DNA of 64,000 nucleotides, from NCBI GenBank assembly GCA_904846265.1, contig CAJHAA010000014.1, positions 21,225 through 85,224 on the forward strand, given 5' to 3'. A model generated the notes under the pieces. It was not told the DNA's origin. It was given only the letters and a program-made list of their open reading frames with translations, and ran no database searches. Within the stretch, counting starts at the first letter, position 1. Each line of letters begins with the position of its first letter. The stretch comes from Psychrobacter immobilis. GTDB taxonomy: Bacteria > Pseudomonadota > Gammaproteobacteria > Pseudomonadales > Moraxellaceae. Shown piece after piece: positions 46,476-55,873 of this stretch. Both the position numbers and the translations under genes were made by a program.

Positions 46476-48424
46476 AGATATAAATTACGCAGAAAAGCTA
46501 TTACTAGTAGATGGTCAGTCTTTCGATGAAGAACGTAGAGACTTTATCAAAAATATGCAAACGATAGACTTGCAAGCAGTCCTTGGAAGTGGGAAAACAA
46601 CTGCATTACTAGCTAAGTTAGTAATACTAGAAACTAAGTTACCGCTTGAAGGTGGTGTTGGTATATTGGTGTTGTCCCATACAAATGCTGCTATTGATGA
46701 AATTAAACATCGAATTCAAAGCTATTGTCCAAAATTATTCGCTTACCCTAATTTCATAGGTACGATCCAAAGTTTTGTGGATACGTTTTTAGCAATTCCT
46801 TATTATAGTAATATATTTAAAAGAAAAATAAGTAGATTAGACAATGAGATATATGAAGAGTTTGCTTTAAGAAGATATTCCAAACTAAAAAATATAAATT
46901 ATAGTACTTTTAATTGGTTAAAGAGAAAGAATGATCCGGAGAAATATTTTTTAAATCTTAGGTTTGATAAAGATTTAAATTTAGTTGAAGGTTTGCATGG
47001 AAATGTATGTCTACAAAATAAGAATGAAAAAAGTTCCCAGTCTTATCTGTGCCTTAGAGATATTAAAATAGATATTCTTAGGTCAGGCTGTTTGCATTTT
47101 GATGATGCCTACATAATTGCAGAAGACGCAATTATGTCGACTGGAATATTAGAAATACTCCAAAAGCGCTTTCCTTTCGTCTTTGTTGATGAAATGCAGG
47201 ATATGGGACAACACCAATACGAGCTAATAGAGAAATTATTTCATCGAAATAATTGTGACTGTATCTTACAGAGAGTTGGAGACATAAATCAAGCTATATA
47301 CAATTTGGGAAAATCAGATGCTAACTCTATATGGCAACAAAGAGAACCAACGTTACCTTTAGCAAACAGCCATAGACTTAGTCCAAATATTTCAAATATA
47401 GTTAATCGTTTAGCTGTAAACGCTGTTGATTATGCGGTTCAGGGTAATAATCACAGTGCACTCCTAAGGCCTCATATTCTATGTTTTAATAATGAGACTA
47501 TAAAGAAGGTTATTCCTTTTTTCTCACGTTTGGTGCAGCAATATTATAACGAGGAAAAGTTGCCCAACTTTGGTAGAAAGCCTATTAAGGCAATTGCATG
47601 GAGTGTCAATTGGAAAGAAGATGAAGCAAGTCGGAATGATATTTCTAGGTTAAGATTAGAAGATTATTTTACTTCATTTGATGTTAATACGAATAGTCCA
47701 AAAATTGACTATAAGTGCCTAAAAGAGTATCTGACCCATCATCTAAAAGATACGAATACTCTAGCACCTATCAGAAAAAATATATTGAACGCTTTTATCA
47801 AAATACTAAGAATAGAAAATATAAAAGATAATAGTCCAAATAACTCAATGTTTTATACAAAACGTAAATTACTTAACAAGATAAAAGATAAAAGATGAAA
47901 ACGAAGAGCTTTATGCTAAATTTAAGCTTAAGCTTTACCAGTGGTCTGTTGGCGTGGTCAAAGGTGATATTGATGATGTATTGGTAAACATACAGTCTTT
48001 TGTCCCAGAGCTATTAGAGTTTTTTGAATGTTCGGTTAATAAGTGTCAGCGATTCATTACAGATGAAGATATTAGAGAGGTTGAAGGTATTGAAATTATA
48101 GCGCAATCGAATAGTTATTATGAAGATGGATTTGAAATCGATATTACAAGTGTGCATTCTGCAAAGGGACAAACCCATTGTGCCACTTTATATCTAGAGT
48201 CTTACTATCACGGCTATGAAGCTAAAAAGCTTAAAAATTTTTTCCTTGGGGGAGAAATAGATTTAAGTAAGAGTAGGCAGGTTGAGGCATCTAAAATGAT
48301 GTATGTAGGTTTTTCACGCCCAATGGATTTGCTATGTTTCGCTGTTCATGAAGATAGATTAAATGATTTGAGAGAAAGTCTTGGAAACGACTGGGAAATT
48401 ATTAATATGTTTAGCGAGAGCTAG
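46459..48424 (+). pseudogene. gajB: UvrD-like SF1 helicase (GajB-like), frameshifted by a 7-bp tandem duplication
   Basis: The first frame (46459-47898) carries helicase motifs I (LGSGKTTALLAKL, near residue 41), Ia (LSHTNAAIDEI), II (FVDEMQDMGQHQ, near 243), III (QRVGDINQAIYN) and IV (NSHRLSPNISNIV). It then stops at TGA. Motifs V (ITSVHSAKGQTH) and VI (KMMYVGFSRPMDLL) are in the next frame (up to 48424). At 47881-47894 ATAAAAG is present twice in tandem; taking one copy out joins the frames as LLNKIKDENEELYAKFKLKLYQ and yields one 652-residue helicase. Canonical GajB is about 500 residues, so this would be a longer variant. As sequenced, a product lacking motifs V and VI could not work as a helicase. 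It overlaps gajA by 17 bp. An assembly error or a reversible slippage site are alternatives. Confidence 0.85.
47881..47894 (+). repeat. Perfect 7-bp tandem duplication that breaks the helicase frame
   Basis: ATAAAAG occurs twice without interruption (47881-47887, 47888-47894). The extra seven bases shift the frame of the helicase gene from the motif I-IV frame to a stop at 47896-47898. Confidence 0.9.
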
Positions 48425-48465
48425 AATTAGATATACATATTTGTTATTTTGCTAGTCTATCATTT

Positions 48466-48500
48466 AAAAAAGCGGGCTTTCAAATAGAAGCCCGCTTTTC
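48466..48500. terminator. Bidirectional terminator between the helicase gene and metH
   Basis: A perfect 12-bp stem AAAAGCGGGCTT/AAGCCCGCTTTT (48468-48479, 48488-48499) with an 8-nt loop and A/T runs on both sides, between convergent genes. Confidence 0.9.
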
Positions 48501-48520
48501 TGTTGTTTAATAAAACACTC

Positions 48521-51500
48521 CTACAAATTCGGATTTAACCACTTCTCAGCAGTCTTCATATCCCAGCCTTTACGCTCAGCATAACTCTCTAACTGATCAC
48601 GGCTTATTTTGCCGACGTTGAAATACTCACTATCAGGATGCGAGTAATAGAATCCGCTGACTGATGACGCAGGCCACATCGCATAGCTTTCAGTTAGCGT
48701 TGTACCGATTGCATCTACCGTACCGAGCCAATCAAACAATTTGCCTTTTTCCGTATGCTCAGGACAAGCAGGGTAGCCAGGTGCAGGGCGGATGCCGACG
48801 TATTTCTCTTTAATCATCTCATCATTGGTGAGTGACTCAGTCGGTTGATAACCCCAATACTCTTTACGGATGAGCTCGTGTAGATGCTCGGCAAAGGCTT
48901 CTGCTAAGCGATCAGATAATGCCTGTACCATGATCGCATTATAGTCATCACCTGCTGCTTTGTACTTTTCAGCCAGTGCTTCTGTACCGACAATAGAGAC
49001 GGTAAAGCCGCCCAAGTAATCGGTATGCGTCTCTGATGGCGAGATGAAGTCTGCCAAGCTAAAGTTCGGCTTGCCACTGGCCTTGTCGCTTTGTTGACGT
49101 AAGTGTTCAAACTGATAGGTCGGTTTGCCGCCATCAGCAGGCGCATTGTCATAGACTGTGACGGTATCGGCACCAGTACGGCGCGCTGGCATGAGTTTAA
49201 ACACCCCTTTGGCGACGATTAATTTTTCATCAATCATCTTTTGCATCAGCTCATTGGCATTCTCAAACAGATCGCGTGCCGCTTCGCCCACCACATCATC
49301 TTGCAATATCTTTGGATATTTACCGACCAGTCCCCAAGAGATAAAGAATGGTGTCCAGTCGATATAAGGCAGTAGGTTAGCGATTGGATAGTCATCAAAT
49401 ATCACTTGCCCCAGCTTATTGGGGACTGGTGGCACATAGTTTTCCCAATCATACTGAAAACCAATCTTGACCGATTCGGCATACGTGACCTTCGCCGCTT
49501 TTGGTTGACGCTTGGCAAGGCGTTCACGTACTTTGACATACTCTTCGCGAGTTTCATCGAAAAGCGCTTGACGGTATTCTTTGGAGAGCAGTTTAGTGAC
49601 TACACCGACTGAGCGTGAGGCATCAGATACATAGATGACGGCATCATTTTGGTATTGTGGCTCGACTTTAACTGCTGTATGCGCTTTGGAGGTCGTTGCA
49701 CCGCCAATCATCAAGGGTAACGTCATGCCGCGCTCTTGCATTTGCTTGGCGACATAGACCATCTCATCGAGACTTGGGGTAATCAGACCTGATAAGCCAA
49801 TGATATCGACTTCTTCTGCGATAGCGGTATCGAGGATTTTTTCACACGGGACCATGACGCCCAGATCAACGATATCATAGCCATTACAGCCTAGCACCAC
49901 GCCGACGATATTTTTACCGATATCATGGACGTCACCTTTGACCGTTGCCATGAGGATTTTGCCTTTCTTTTCACCCTCAACTTTTTCTGCTTCGATATAC
50001 GGATTTAGCCACGCAACGGATTGTTTCATCACGCGAGCTGATTTCACCACTTGTGGTAAGAACATTTTACCGGCACCAAATAAGTCACCGACGATATTCA
50101 TCCCGTCCATGAGTGGGCCTTCGATGACTTCTAGCGGCTTGGGGTATTTCTCCCATGCTTCTTTGGTATCGGCTTCGATAAAGGTAGTGATGCCTTTGAC
50201 TAGTGCATGAGCAATGCGTTCTTCTACCGTGCCTTCGCGCCATGACATATCAACGGTGCTGTCTTTTTTCTTGCCACCGTTTTGGTAGTTTTCAGCCACA
50301 GTCATCAGACGTTCGGTGGCATCTTGACCGCTCTCACCTTGGTTGCGGTTGAGCATCACATCTTCGATGGCGTCGCGTGCTTCCTTTGGAATATCATCAT
50401 ACAGCTCAAGCATGGCAGGATTGACGATACCCATCGTCAGACCATTCTGAATCGCATGATAGAGGAATACGGAGTTGATGGCTTCACGGATAGGATTACC
50501 ACGGAAACTAAACGAGACGTTAGAGACACCACCCGATACCATCGCATTGGGCAAGTTATCGGTAATCCATTTGGTGGCGTTGATAAAGTCCGCACCATAA
50601 TTATTGTGCTCAGTGATACCAGTGGCAACGGCAAAAATGTTCGGGTCAAAAATAATGTCTTCTGATGGGAAACCAACTTCATTGACCAACACATCATAGC
50701 TGCGTTGACAAATCTGAATCTTACGCTCGTAAGTATCGGCTTGACCGTCTTCATCAAATGCCATGACGATAACGGCGGCACCGTAGCGCATACAAAGCTT
50801 GGCACGCTCAACGAATTCAGTATGACCTTCTTTTAATGAGATAGAGTTGACAACGGACTTGCCTTGGATACGCTTAAGGCCTTCTTCGATGATGTCCCAT
50901 TTAGACGAGTCAATCATCAGCGGTACGCGGCTGATATCAGGCTCACCAGACACGAGGTTGACGAAATGAATCATCGCTTGCTTGGAGTCGAGCATGCCTT
51001 CGTCCATATTGATATCGACGATTTGCGCGCCGCCTTCGACCTGATCTCGCGCCACATCGAGTGCTTCGGTGTAGGCTTCGGTTTTAATCAAGCGTAAAAA
51101 CTTTTTAGAGCCTGTGACGTTGGTACGTTCACCGACGTTGACGAACAAGCTATCTGCATTAATAGTAAATGGCTCAAGACCTGACAAACGGCAGGCAGGT
51201 GGGATATCTGGAATGACGCGCGGTGGATAATTTGCCACCATTTTAGCGATTTGACGGATATGCTCAGGCGTCGTACCACAACAGCCACCAACGATGTTTA
51301 AAATACCCGCTTTGGCAAAACCTTCGAGTAGGGCAGCGGTTTGTTCAGCTGTTTCATCATATTCACCAAACTCGTTAGGTAAACCCGCGTTTGGATGCGC
51401 TGACACATAGGTGTTGGCAATGTTTGACAGTGTTTGAATATGTGGACGCAGTGCATCTGCTCCAAGCGCACAGTTGAAGCCAACGGATAACGGTTTGGCG

Positions 51501-52312
51501 TGGCGGATTGAATTATAAAATGCTTCAGCTGTTTGACCTGACAACGTACGGCCTGATGCATCCGTAATGGTGCCCGAAATCATAATCGGTAATTCAAAAC
51601 CAATATCATCAAACACGCCCGTAATGGCAAATATTGCTGCTTTAGCATTGAGCGTATCAAAAATTGTTTCGATGAGGATGAGGTCGACACCGCCTTCTAT
51701 CAGGCATAAGGTCGCTTCACGGTAATTTAGTACCAATTCGTCAAAGGTAATGTTACGGAAAGCTGGGTCATTGACATCCGGTGATAGCGAGCACGTGCGT
51801 GAAGTTGGCCCTACGACACCAGCGACAAAACGCGGCTTCTCAGGTGTTTTTGCCGTAAATTCATCCGCCGCTTCACGGGCAATCTTGGCTGCTGTCTTAT
51901 TCAGCTCAGGCACTAGATACTGCATATCGTAGTCAGCCATCGACAGACGCGTACCGTTAAAGGTATTTGTCTCGATGATATCGGCACCAGCTAGCAGATG
52001 ATCGTGATGAATGTCTTTAATCATGTGCGGCTGTGTCAGTACCAATAAATCATTGTTACCGCGTACGTCTTGATTGATATCGGCAAAACGCTCACCACGA
52101 TAATCCGCTTCTTCTAATTTATAGGTCTGAATCTGCGTACCCATCGCCCCATCTAACATCAAGATGCGTGATGCCATTTGCTCGGTGATACGTGCACGTG
52201 CCGTCAATTGCTGTTCTTTATAAGGAAACACAGCAGGTGGCGTTAAAATAAAGTCATCAGCGGATGATGGACTAGAAGTAGGAGCAGATTGAGAAGTCAT
52301 CGTTTGAGTCAT
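48521..52312 (-). CDS. metH: Cobalamin-dependent methionine synthase
   Basis: MetH moves a methyl group from 5-methyltetrahydrofolate to homocysteine through methylcobalamin. The start at 52312 ([20 protein letters not shown]) is preferred to a longer frame whose first 25 residues are Tyr-rich and lack a ribosome-binding site; the exact start is uncertain. The four modules are in order: homocysteine-binding ([21 protein letters not shown]; zinc Cys in [11 protein letters not shown]), pterin-binding ([20 protein letters not shown]), B12-binding with the cobalt-ligating His ([21 protein letters not shown]) and the C-terminal SAM-dependent reactivation domain ([33 protein letters not shown]). 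The 1263-residue length is slightly above the norm because of the N terminus. No B12 riboswitch was recognised upstream. It is transcribed alone. Confidence 0.96.
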   Translation of the reverse strand: MTQTMTSQSAPTSSPSSADDFILTPPAVFPYKEQQLTARARITEQMASRILMLDGAMGTQIQTYKLEEADYRGERFADINQDVRGNNDLLVLTQPHMIKDIHHDHLLAGADIIETNTFNGTRLSMADYDMQYLVPELNKTAAKIAREAADEFTAKTPEKPRFVAGVVGPTSRTCSLSPDVNDPAFRNITFDELVLNYREATLCLIEGGVDLILIETIFDTLNAKAAIFAITGVFDDIGFELPIMISGTITDASGRTLSGQTAEAFYNSIRHAKPLSVGFNCALGADALRPHIQTLSNIANTYVSAHPNAGLPNEFGEYDETAEQTAALLEGFAKAGILNIVGGCCGTTPEHIRQIAKMVANYPPRVIPDIPPACRLSGLEPFTINADSLFVNVGERTNVTGSKKFLRLIKTEAYTEALDVARDQVEGGAQIVDINMDEGMLDSKQAMIHFVNLVSGEPDISRVPLMIDSSKWDIIEEGLKRIQGKSVVNSISLKEGHTEFVERAKLCMRYGAAVIVMAFDEDGQADTYERKIQICQRSYDVLVNEVGFPSEDIIFDPNIFAVATGITEHNNYGADFINATKWITDNLPNAMVSGGVSNVSFSFRGNPIREAINSVFLYHAIQNGLTMGIVNPAMLELYDDIPKEARDAIEDVMLNRNQGESGQDATERLMTVAENYQNGGKKKDSTVDMSWREGTVEERIAHALVKGITTFIEADTKEAWEKYPKPLEVIEGPLMDGMNIVGDLFGAGKMFLPQVVKSARVMKQSVAWLNPYIEAEKVEGEKKGKILMATVKGDVHDIGKNIVGVVLGCNGYDIVDLGVMVPCEKILDTAIAEEVDIIGLSGLITPSLDEMVYVAKQMQERGMTLPLMIGGATTSKAHTAVKVEPQYQNDAVIYVSDASRSVGVVTKLLSKEYRQALFDETREEYVKVRERLAKRQPKAAKVTYAESVKIGFQYDWENYVPPVPNKLGQVIFDDYPIANLLPYIDWTPFFISWGLVGKYPKILQDDVVGEAARDLFENANELMQKMIDEKLIVAKGVFKLMPARRTGADTVTVYDNAPADGGKPTYQFEHLRQQSDKASGKPNFSLADFISPSETHTDYLGGFTVSIVGTEALAEKYKAAGDDYNAIMVQALSDRLAEAFAEHLHELIRKEYWGYQPTESLTNDEMIKEKYVGIRPAPGYPACPEHTEKGKLFDWLGTVDAIGTTLTESYAMWPASSVSGFYYSHPDSEYFNVGKISRDQLESYAERKGWDMKTAEKWLNPNL

Positions 52313-52387
52313 AGGAGCGCTGCTTATATCGTCAATGTTATAAAAGGGGAAGTAATAAGAATAAGAATAATAAATAGCGTGCAACAT

Positions 52388-52878
52388 TCATAAAAGGCGT
52401 GGGCAAATCCGCATTATTCTAGCATGAAAATCATAGCTCACGTGGGACAGTACTTATTCCTCTTTGGCAATACGCTAGACAAAAAATCTGCCTGTTGATT
52501 GAGTGAGCATGATGTTCAAAGTTTATGGCATTAAATGATTAGGAACAAATGAATATCATTTCGCTTAAAGATTACATAAAGCTTTGTTTCTATAAATGAA
52601 AGCACAACGATTGTGCTTAAAAGTCAGACAGAGTTTACACCTGTACTACAAAAAATTGCGTAAAGAGGAATTGATAAAGCTTGGTTATATGTTAATTTAA
52701 TTTCATAAGGATTGATGTTTAATAAGCAATACTTACTAGTAAATGTTAATAGTTGTATTAGTGACATCTAACATTTACCACTATTATTAGCGCTAGTATT
52801 TGCTATAAGGGAAGACGATCTAATCTGCAAGACAGTTATAGAATAGTCAATAAATACTTAATCATTAAGGATAATGTT
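52388..52878. other. About 490-bp gap between divergent metH and the first fasciclin gene
   Basis: No gene is seen. A 10-bp inverted repeat (GTAAATGTTA at 52739-52748 and TAACATTTAC at 52769-52778, 20-nt spacer) lies about 100 bp upstream of the fasciclin gene and could be an operator or a hairpin. No element of a cobalamin or SAM riboswitch was recognised on the metH side. Confidence 0.4.
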
Positions 52879-53433
52879 ATGAAGCTTACTAAAATTGCTA
52901 CCATCGGTACATTAGTACTCTCAATCGCTGGTTTGAGCGCTTGTAATAATATGATGCCAAGCAAAACCGCAGCGATGAAAGCACCTATGCACAGTCAATC
53001 TATGGCAAAAATGAATGTGGTACAAGTTGCCCAAAGTAATCCTGACTTCTCGCTACTGGTCGAAGCCGTCGTAGCGGCAGATTTGGCGGGTGCTTTGTCT
53101 AACCCGAATGCAAACTATACAATATTTGCGCCGACCAATGCCGCATTTGTACAAGTTCTGCAAGAAACAGGCATGAGCAAAGCACAACTATTTGCCAACA
53201 AGCCACTATTGACTAAGATTTTAGGCTATCACGTGATTAACGGTGCTGCGCCAGTATATGCGAAAGACGTTAAACCGGGCAATATTACTATGTTCAGTAA
53301 AGATACTCTGATGGTCACCAATCAGGGCAAATTGATGGACGAAAATGGCCGTACTACTAATATCATAAAAACGGATATTGCTGCTAATAACGGCGTAGTA
53401 CATGTTATCGATAGAGTATTACTGCCCAAATAA
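52879..53433 (+). CDS. Fasciclin (FAS1) lipoprotein 1
   Basis: A 184-residue lipoprotein with one FAS1 domain: lipobox LSACN near residue 22, then the H1 box NYTIFAPTNAAF and the conserved YHVINGA segment, ending GVVHVIDRVLLPK. FAS1 domains mediate adhesion to matrix or other cells. AAGGA precedes the ATG. It is first of three consecutive FAS1 lipoprotein genes; its FAS1 domain keeps a Met/Gln-rich N-terminal linker not shared with the others. Confidence 0.9.
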   Translation: MKLTKIATIGTLVLSIAGLSACNNMMPSKTAAMKAPMHSQSMAKMNVVQVAQSNPDFSLLVEAVVAADLAGALSNPNANYTIFAPTNAAFVQVLQETGMSKAQLFANKPLLTKILGYHVINGAAPVYAKDVKPGNITMFSKDTLMVTNQGKLMDENGRTTNIIKTDIAANNGVVHVIDRVLLPK

Positions 53434-53775
53434 AATTGATTTCAAAATTACAGCTAAAGAATTATATTCCTATTACTTTGTATGATGCAGCGGGTATGAG
53501 TACCAGCTACCGTCTTTGATGACATGGTTATTAAATACGCGCTATTTTGATTGCCAATGGTTTCAGATGAAGCTCCTTTCGGTGAAATTGTTGGCATTTA
53601 GAATGTTTGAGATATTTTTTAAGCGTGTCATCATTATTGTTTAACACTACGACAATAAACGACAGTCATCTTTGTTTCTTGTTGAAAGCTTTGATCATTT
53701 AACAATTTCAATCATTCGACGGATGCTACTGAAAAAGTAGATGGTCCATTTGGACTCATACATAAGGATATAATC
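53434..53775. other. 342-bp gap between the first and second fasciclin genes
   Basis: No gene, clear terminator or known element is seen. The spacing suggests that the second fasciclin gene has its own promoter. Confidence 0.4.
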
Positions 53776-54726
53776 ATGCTAAAAAGAACACTATTATCTC
53801 TGGCGCTTGCCATGACCGTTTTGCCGCTAGCCGCTTGTAATGACGACGACAATGATTTTTCAGTTGTTGTAGAAGAGCCAACACAAAATATTGCAGAAAT
53901 TGCTGCTGAAAATAAAGATTTAACCATTCTTAATGCTGCGCTAAAGGCATCTGGACTTGATAAAGTTTTGATGTCATCAGAGGGCGAATTTACTGTATTT
54001 GCACCTACTGATGCTGCATTTGCTGAATTATTGGAAGAGCTTGATGTGACGTCAGAAGAGTTATTGGCTGACAAAGAGCTATTAACCATGGTCTTAACTT
54101 ATCATGTTATCCCCAATATGACAGTCAAAGCTGCTGACATTCCTTATGGCGACAGTATCGAAACAGTCAATGGTCAAGCGTTCTCTATTAGTGATGCCAA
54201 TATCATTATGGATGCAAGTGGGGATACCTCTAAAATTATCAAAACAGATGTATTGGCCACTAATGGCGTCATTCACCTCATTGACGACGTATTGCTACCT
54301 ACTGACAAGTCTATAGTTGATCTAGCCGTTGCCACAGAGGATCTCAGTATCCTCAAAGAAGCGGTGGTAGCAGCAGGATTGGCCGATGCCCTCGCTGATG
54401 AAGACGCTGACTTTACCGTCTTTGCACCCAATAATGCCGCTTTTGCTAAATTATTAGCTGAACTTAATATAAGTAAAGAACAGCTATTACAAGATAAGCC
54501 GCTGTTGACTAAAGTGCTCACCTATCATGTGATTAAAGACGACCGCGTCTTTGCCTCTGAAATTATGGCAGGCAGTCAAGAGATGCTGGAAGGCAGCAGC
54601 ATCACATTTGACGCTAAAAAACAAATTACCGATGGGAGAGATCGTACCTCTAATATCGTTACCGCGAATATACAAGCGAACAATGGAGTTGTATACGTGA
54701 TCGATACAGTGTTGCTACCTAAGTAA
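53776..54726 (+). CDS. Fasciclin lipoprotein 2 with two FAS1 domains
   Basis: A 316-residue lipoprotein: lipobox PLAACN near residue 21, an Asp-rich mature start (NDDDNDFSVVVEEP), then two FAS1 domains (about 40-175 and 180-316). Each has the H1 box (FTVFAPTDAAFAELL; FTVFAPNNAAFAKLL), the LTYHVI segment and the H2 region ending GVIHLIDDVLLP or GVVYVIDTVLLPK. AAGGA lies upstream. The two domains are similar but not identical, indicating an older internal duplication. Confidence 0.9.
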   Translation: MLKRTLLSLALAMTVLPLAACNDDDNDFSVVVEEPTQNIAEIAAENKDLTILNAALKASGLDKVLMSSEGEFTVFAPTDAAFAELLEELDVTSEELLADKELLTMVLTYHVIPNMTVKAADIPYGDSIETVNGQAFSISDANIIMDASGDTSKIIKTDVLATNGVIHLIDDVLLPTDKSIVDLAVATEDLSILKEAVVAAGLADALADEDADFTVFAPNNAAFAKLLAELNISKEQLLQDKPLLTKVLTYHVIKDDRVFASEIMAGSQEMLEGSSITFDAKKQITDGRDRTSNIVTANIQANNGVVYVIDTVLLPK

Positions 54727-54909
54727 GCATTAATCTGAAATTAATCAGTTAAAATTATAGTTATTGGTATAGTAGAGGCGACATTATTACTATTGTTTAG
54801 TTGCTATCATTTGCAACAGATAAGTGGTTCGCTGTTATATACATTAACTGGGTTAAGTTATTTGTCAAACAAGTCACTTAACAGACCATCCCTTTATAAG
54901 GAAATACTT

Positions 54910-55515
54910 ATGTTGAAGAAAAACTTACTTTCTATCGCTGTCGTTACAGCTGCCATGTCATTAGCCGCTTGTAATGATAAAGAAGCAACTACTGATCCTG
55001 TTGAGCCTGAAGTGACTACTGAAGAAGTGGTTGTAGAGCCTGTTGCCGAAGTTGAGCCAATGACTGAAGCCGATCCAATGGCCGATACTGCTGCGACGCA
55101 AAGCATTGCTGAAATAGCAGCTGGCAACGAAAATCTAACGATTCTAACGGCTGCATTACAAGCTGCTGGCTTAGATACAATGATGATGGATGCTGGGACT
55201 TATACGGTATTTGCACCAACTGATGATGCATTTGCTCCTGTGTTAGAGAAGCTAGGCGTTACTAAAGAAGAGCTATTAGCCGATACAGATCTACTGAAAA
55301 AAGTACTTCCGTATCACGTAGTGCCTATGGTTGTTATGGCAGCTGACATTCCTTATGGTACTGATGTTGCTACTGTAAATGGTGCTACTATCAATATTAG
55401 CGATGCTAATGTCATCACTGATGCGACTGGTAACACGGCTAATATTACTGGTACAGATATCATGGCAACGAACGGTGTGGTTCACACTATCGATGCAGTA
55501 TTGATGCCTGAGTAA
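54910..55515 (+). CDS. Fasciclin lipoprotein 3
   Basis: A 201-residue lipoprotein; the start at 54910 (AAGGA at 54898-54902) gives a signal peptide with lipobox SLAACN, whereas the upstream in-frame start would add 39 residues without a ribosome-binding site. A Glu/Val/Pro/Met-rich spacer (residues about 25-65) leads to one FAS1 domain with TYTVFAPTDDAFAPVL, LPYHVVPMVV and ending GVVHTIDAVLMPE. The segment AADIPYGxxxxTVNG is shared with the first domain of fasciclin 2, so these two are the closest pair. A terminator follows. Confidence 0.9.
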   Translation: MLKKNLLSIAVVTAAMSLAACNDKEATTDPVEPEVTTEEVVVEPVAEVEPMTEADPMADTAATQSIAEIAAGNENLTILTAALQAAGLDTMMMDAGTYTVFAPTDDAFAPVLEKLGVTKEELLADTDLLKKVLPYHVVPMVVMAADIPYGTDVATVNGATINISDANVITDATGNTANITGTDIMATNGVVHTIDAVLMPE

Positions 55516-55573
55516 GTTGTTTCTATAGCCTCTTTATTGATGATTAATTAATTATTTAAATGATGACGTCGAA

Positions 55574-55602
55574 TAAGCCTAGCTATTGAGCTGGGCTTTT
55601 TT
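55574..55602 (+). terminator. Rho-independent terminator after fasciclin 3
   Basis: A 10-bp stem AAGCCTAGCT/AGCTGGGCTT (one wobble) with loop ATTG, followed by T6, about 60 bp after the stop. Confidence 0.85.
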
Positions 55603-55782
55603 GCGTTTGGGGGATACCTAATGTTTACCATAGCATTGATATAAGTCAGTCGCATGAAAACGGTTCAATGTAGTGGAGAGTAAGATAAATAGCCTCTCAT
55701 TGGTTCACACTAATGCAAGTTTAAAGAGTAATGATGACTTATATAAGACGTTTATTGGAGGCTTATGAATGCAAAGGTTTGA

Positions 55783-55823
55783 AACAAAAAAGCCCGAAAC
55801 GATTGTTTCGGACTTTTGTTTTG
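55783..55823 (-). terminator. Terminator downstream of the AGCS symporter (possibly bidirectional)
   Basis: A long stem (AACAAAAAAGCCCGAAAC with GTTTCGGACTTTTGTT, one mismatch) around a 4-nt GATT loop. On the minus strand it ends in a T-rich run about 50 bp after the symporter stop. Confidence 0.8.
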
Positions 55824-55873
55824 GAGGTTTGAATAATAATCATGTTAAAGAATAGTAGCTACGTTATAGAATA

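Noticed and set aside
47954..48424. An independent small gene after the helicase
   Set aside because: It contains helicase motifs V and VI and becomes continuous with the first part when one copy of the 7-bp duplication is removed.
52313..52560. A cobalamin or SAM riboswitch upstream of metH
   Set aside because: No B12-box-like or SAM-aptamer core was recognised on the minus strand; a covariance search would be decisive.
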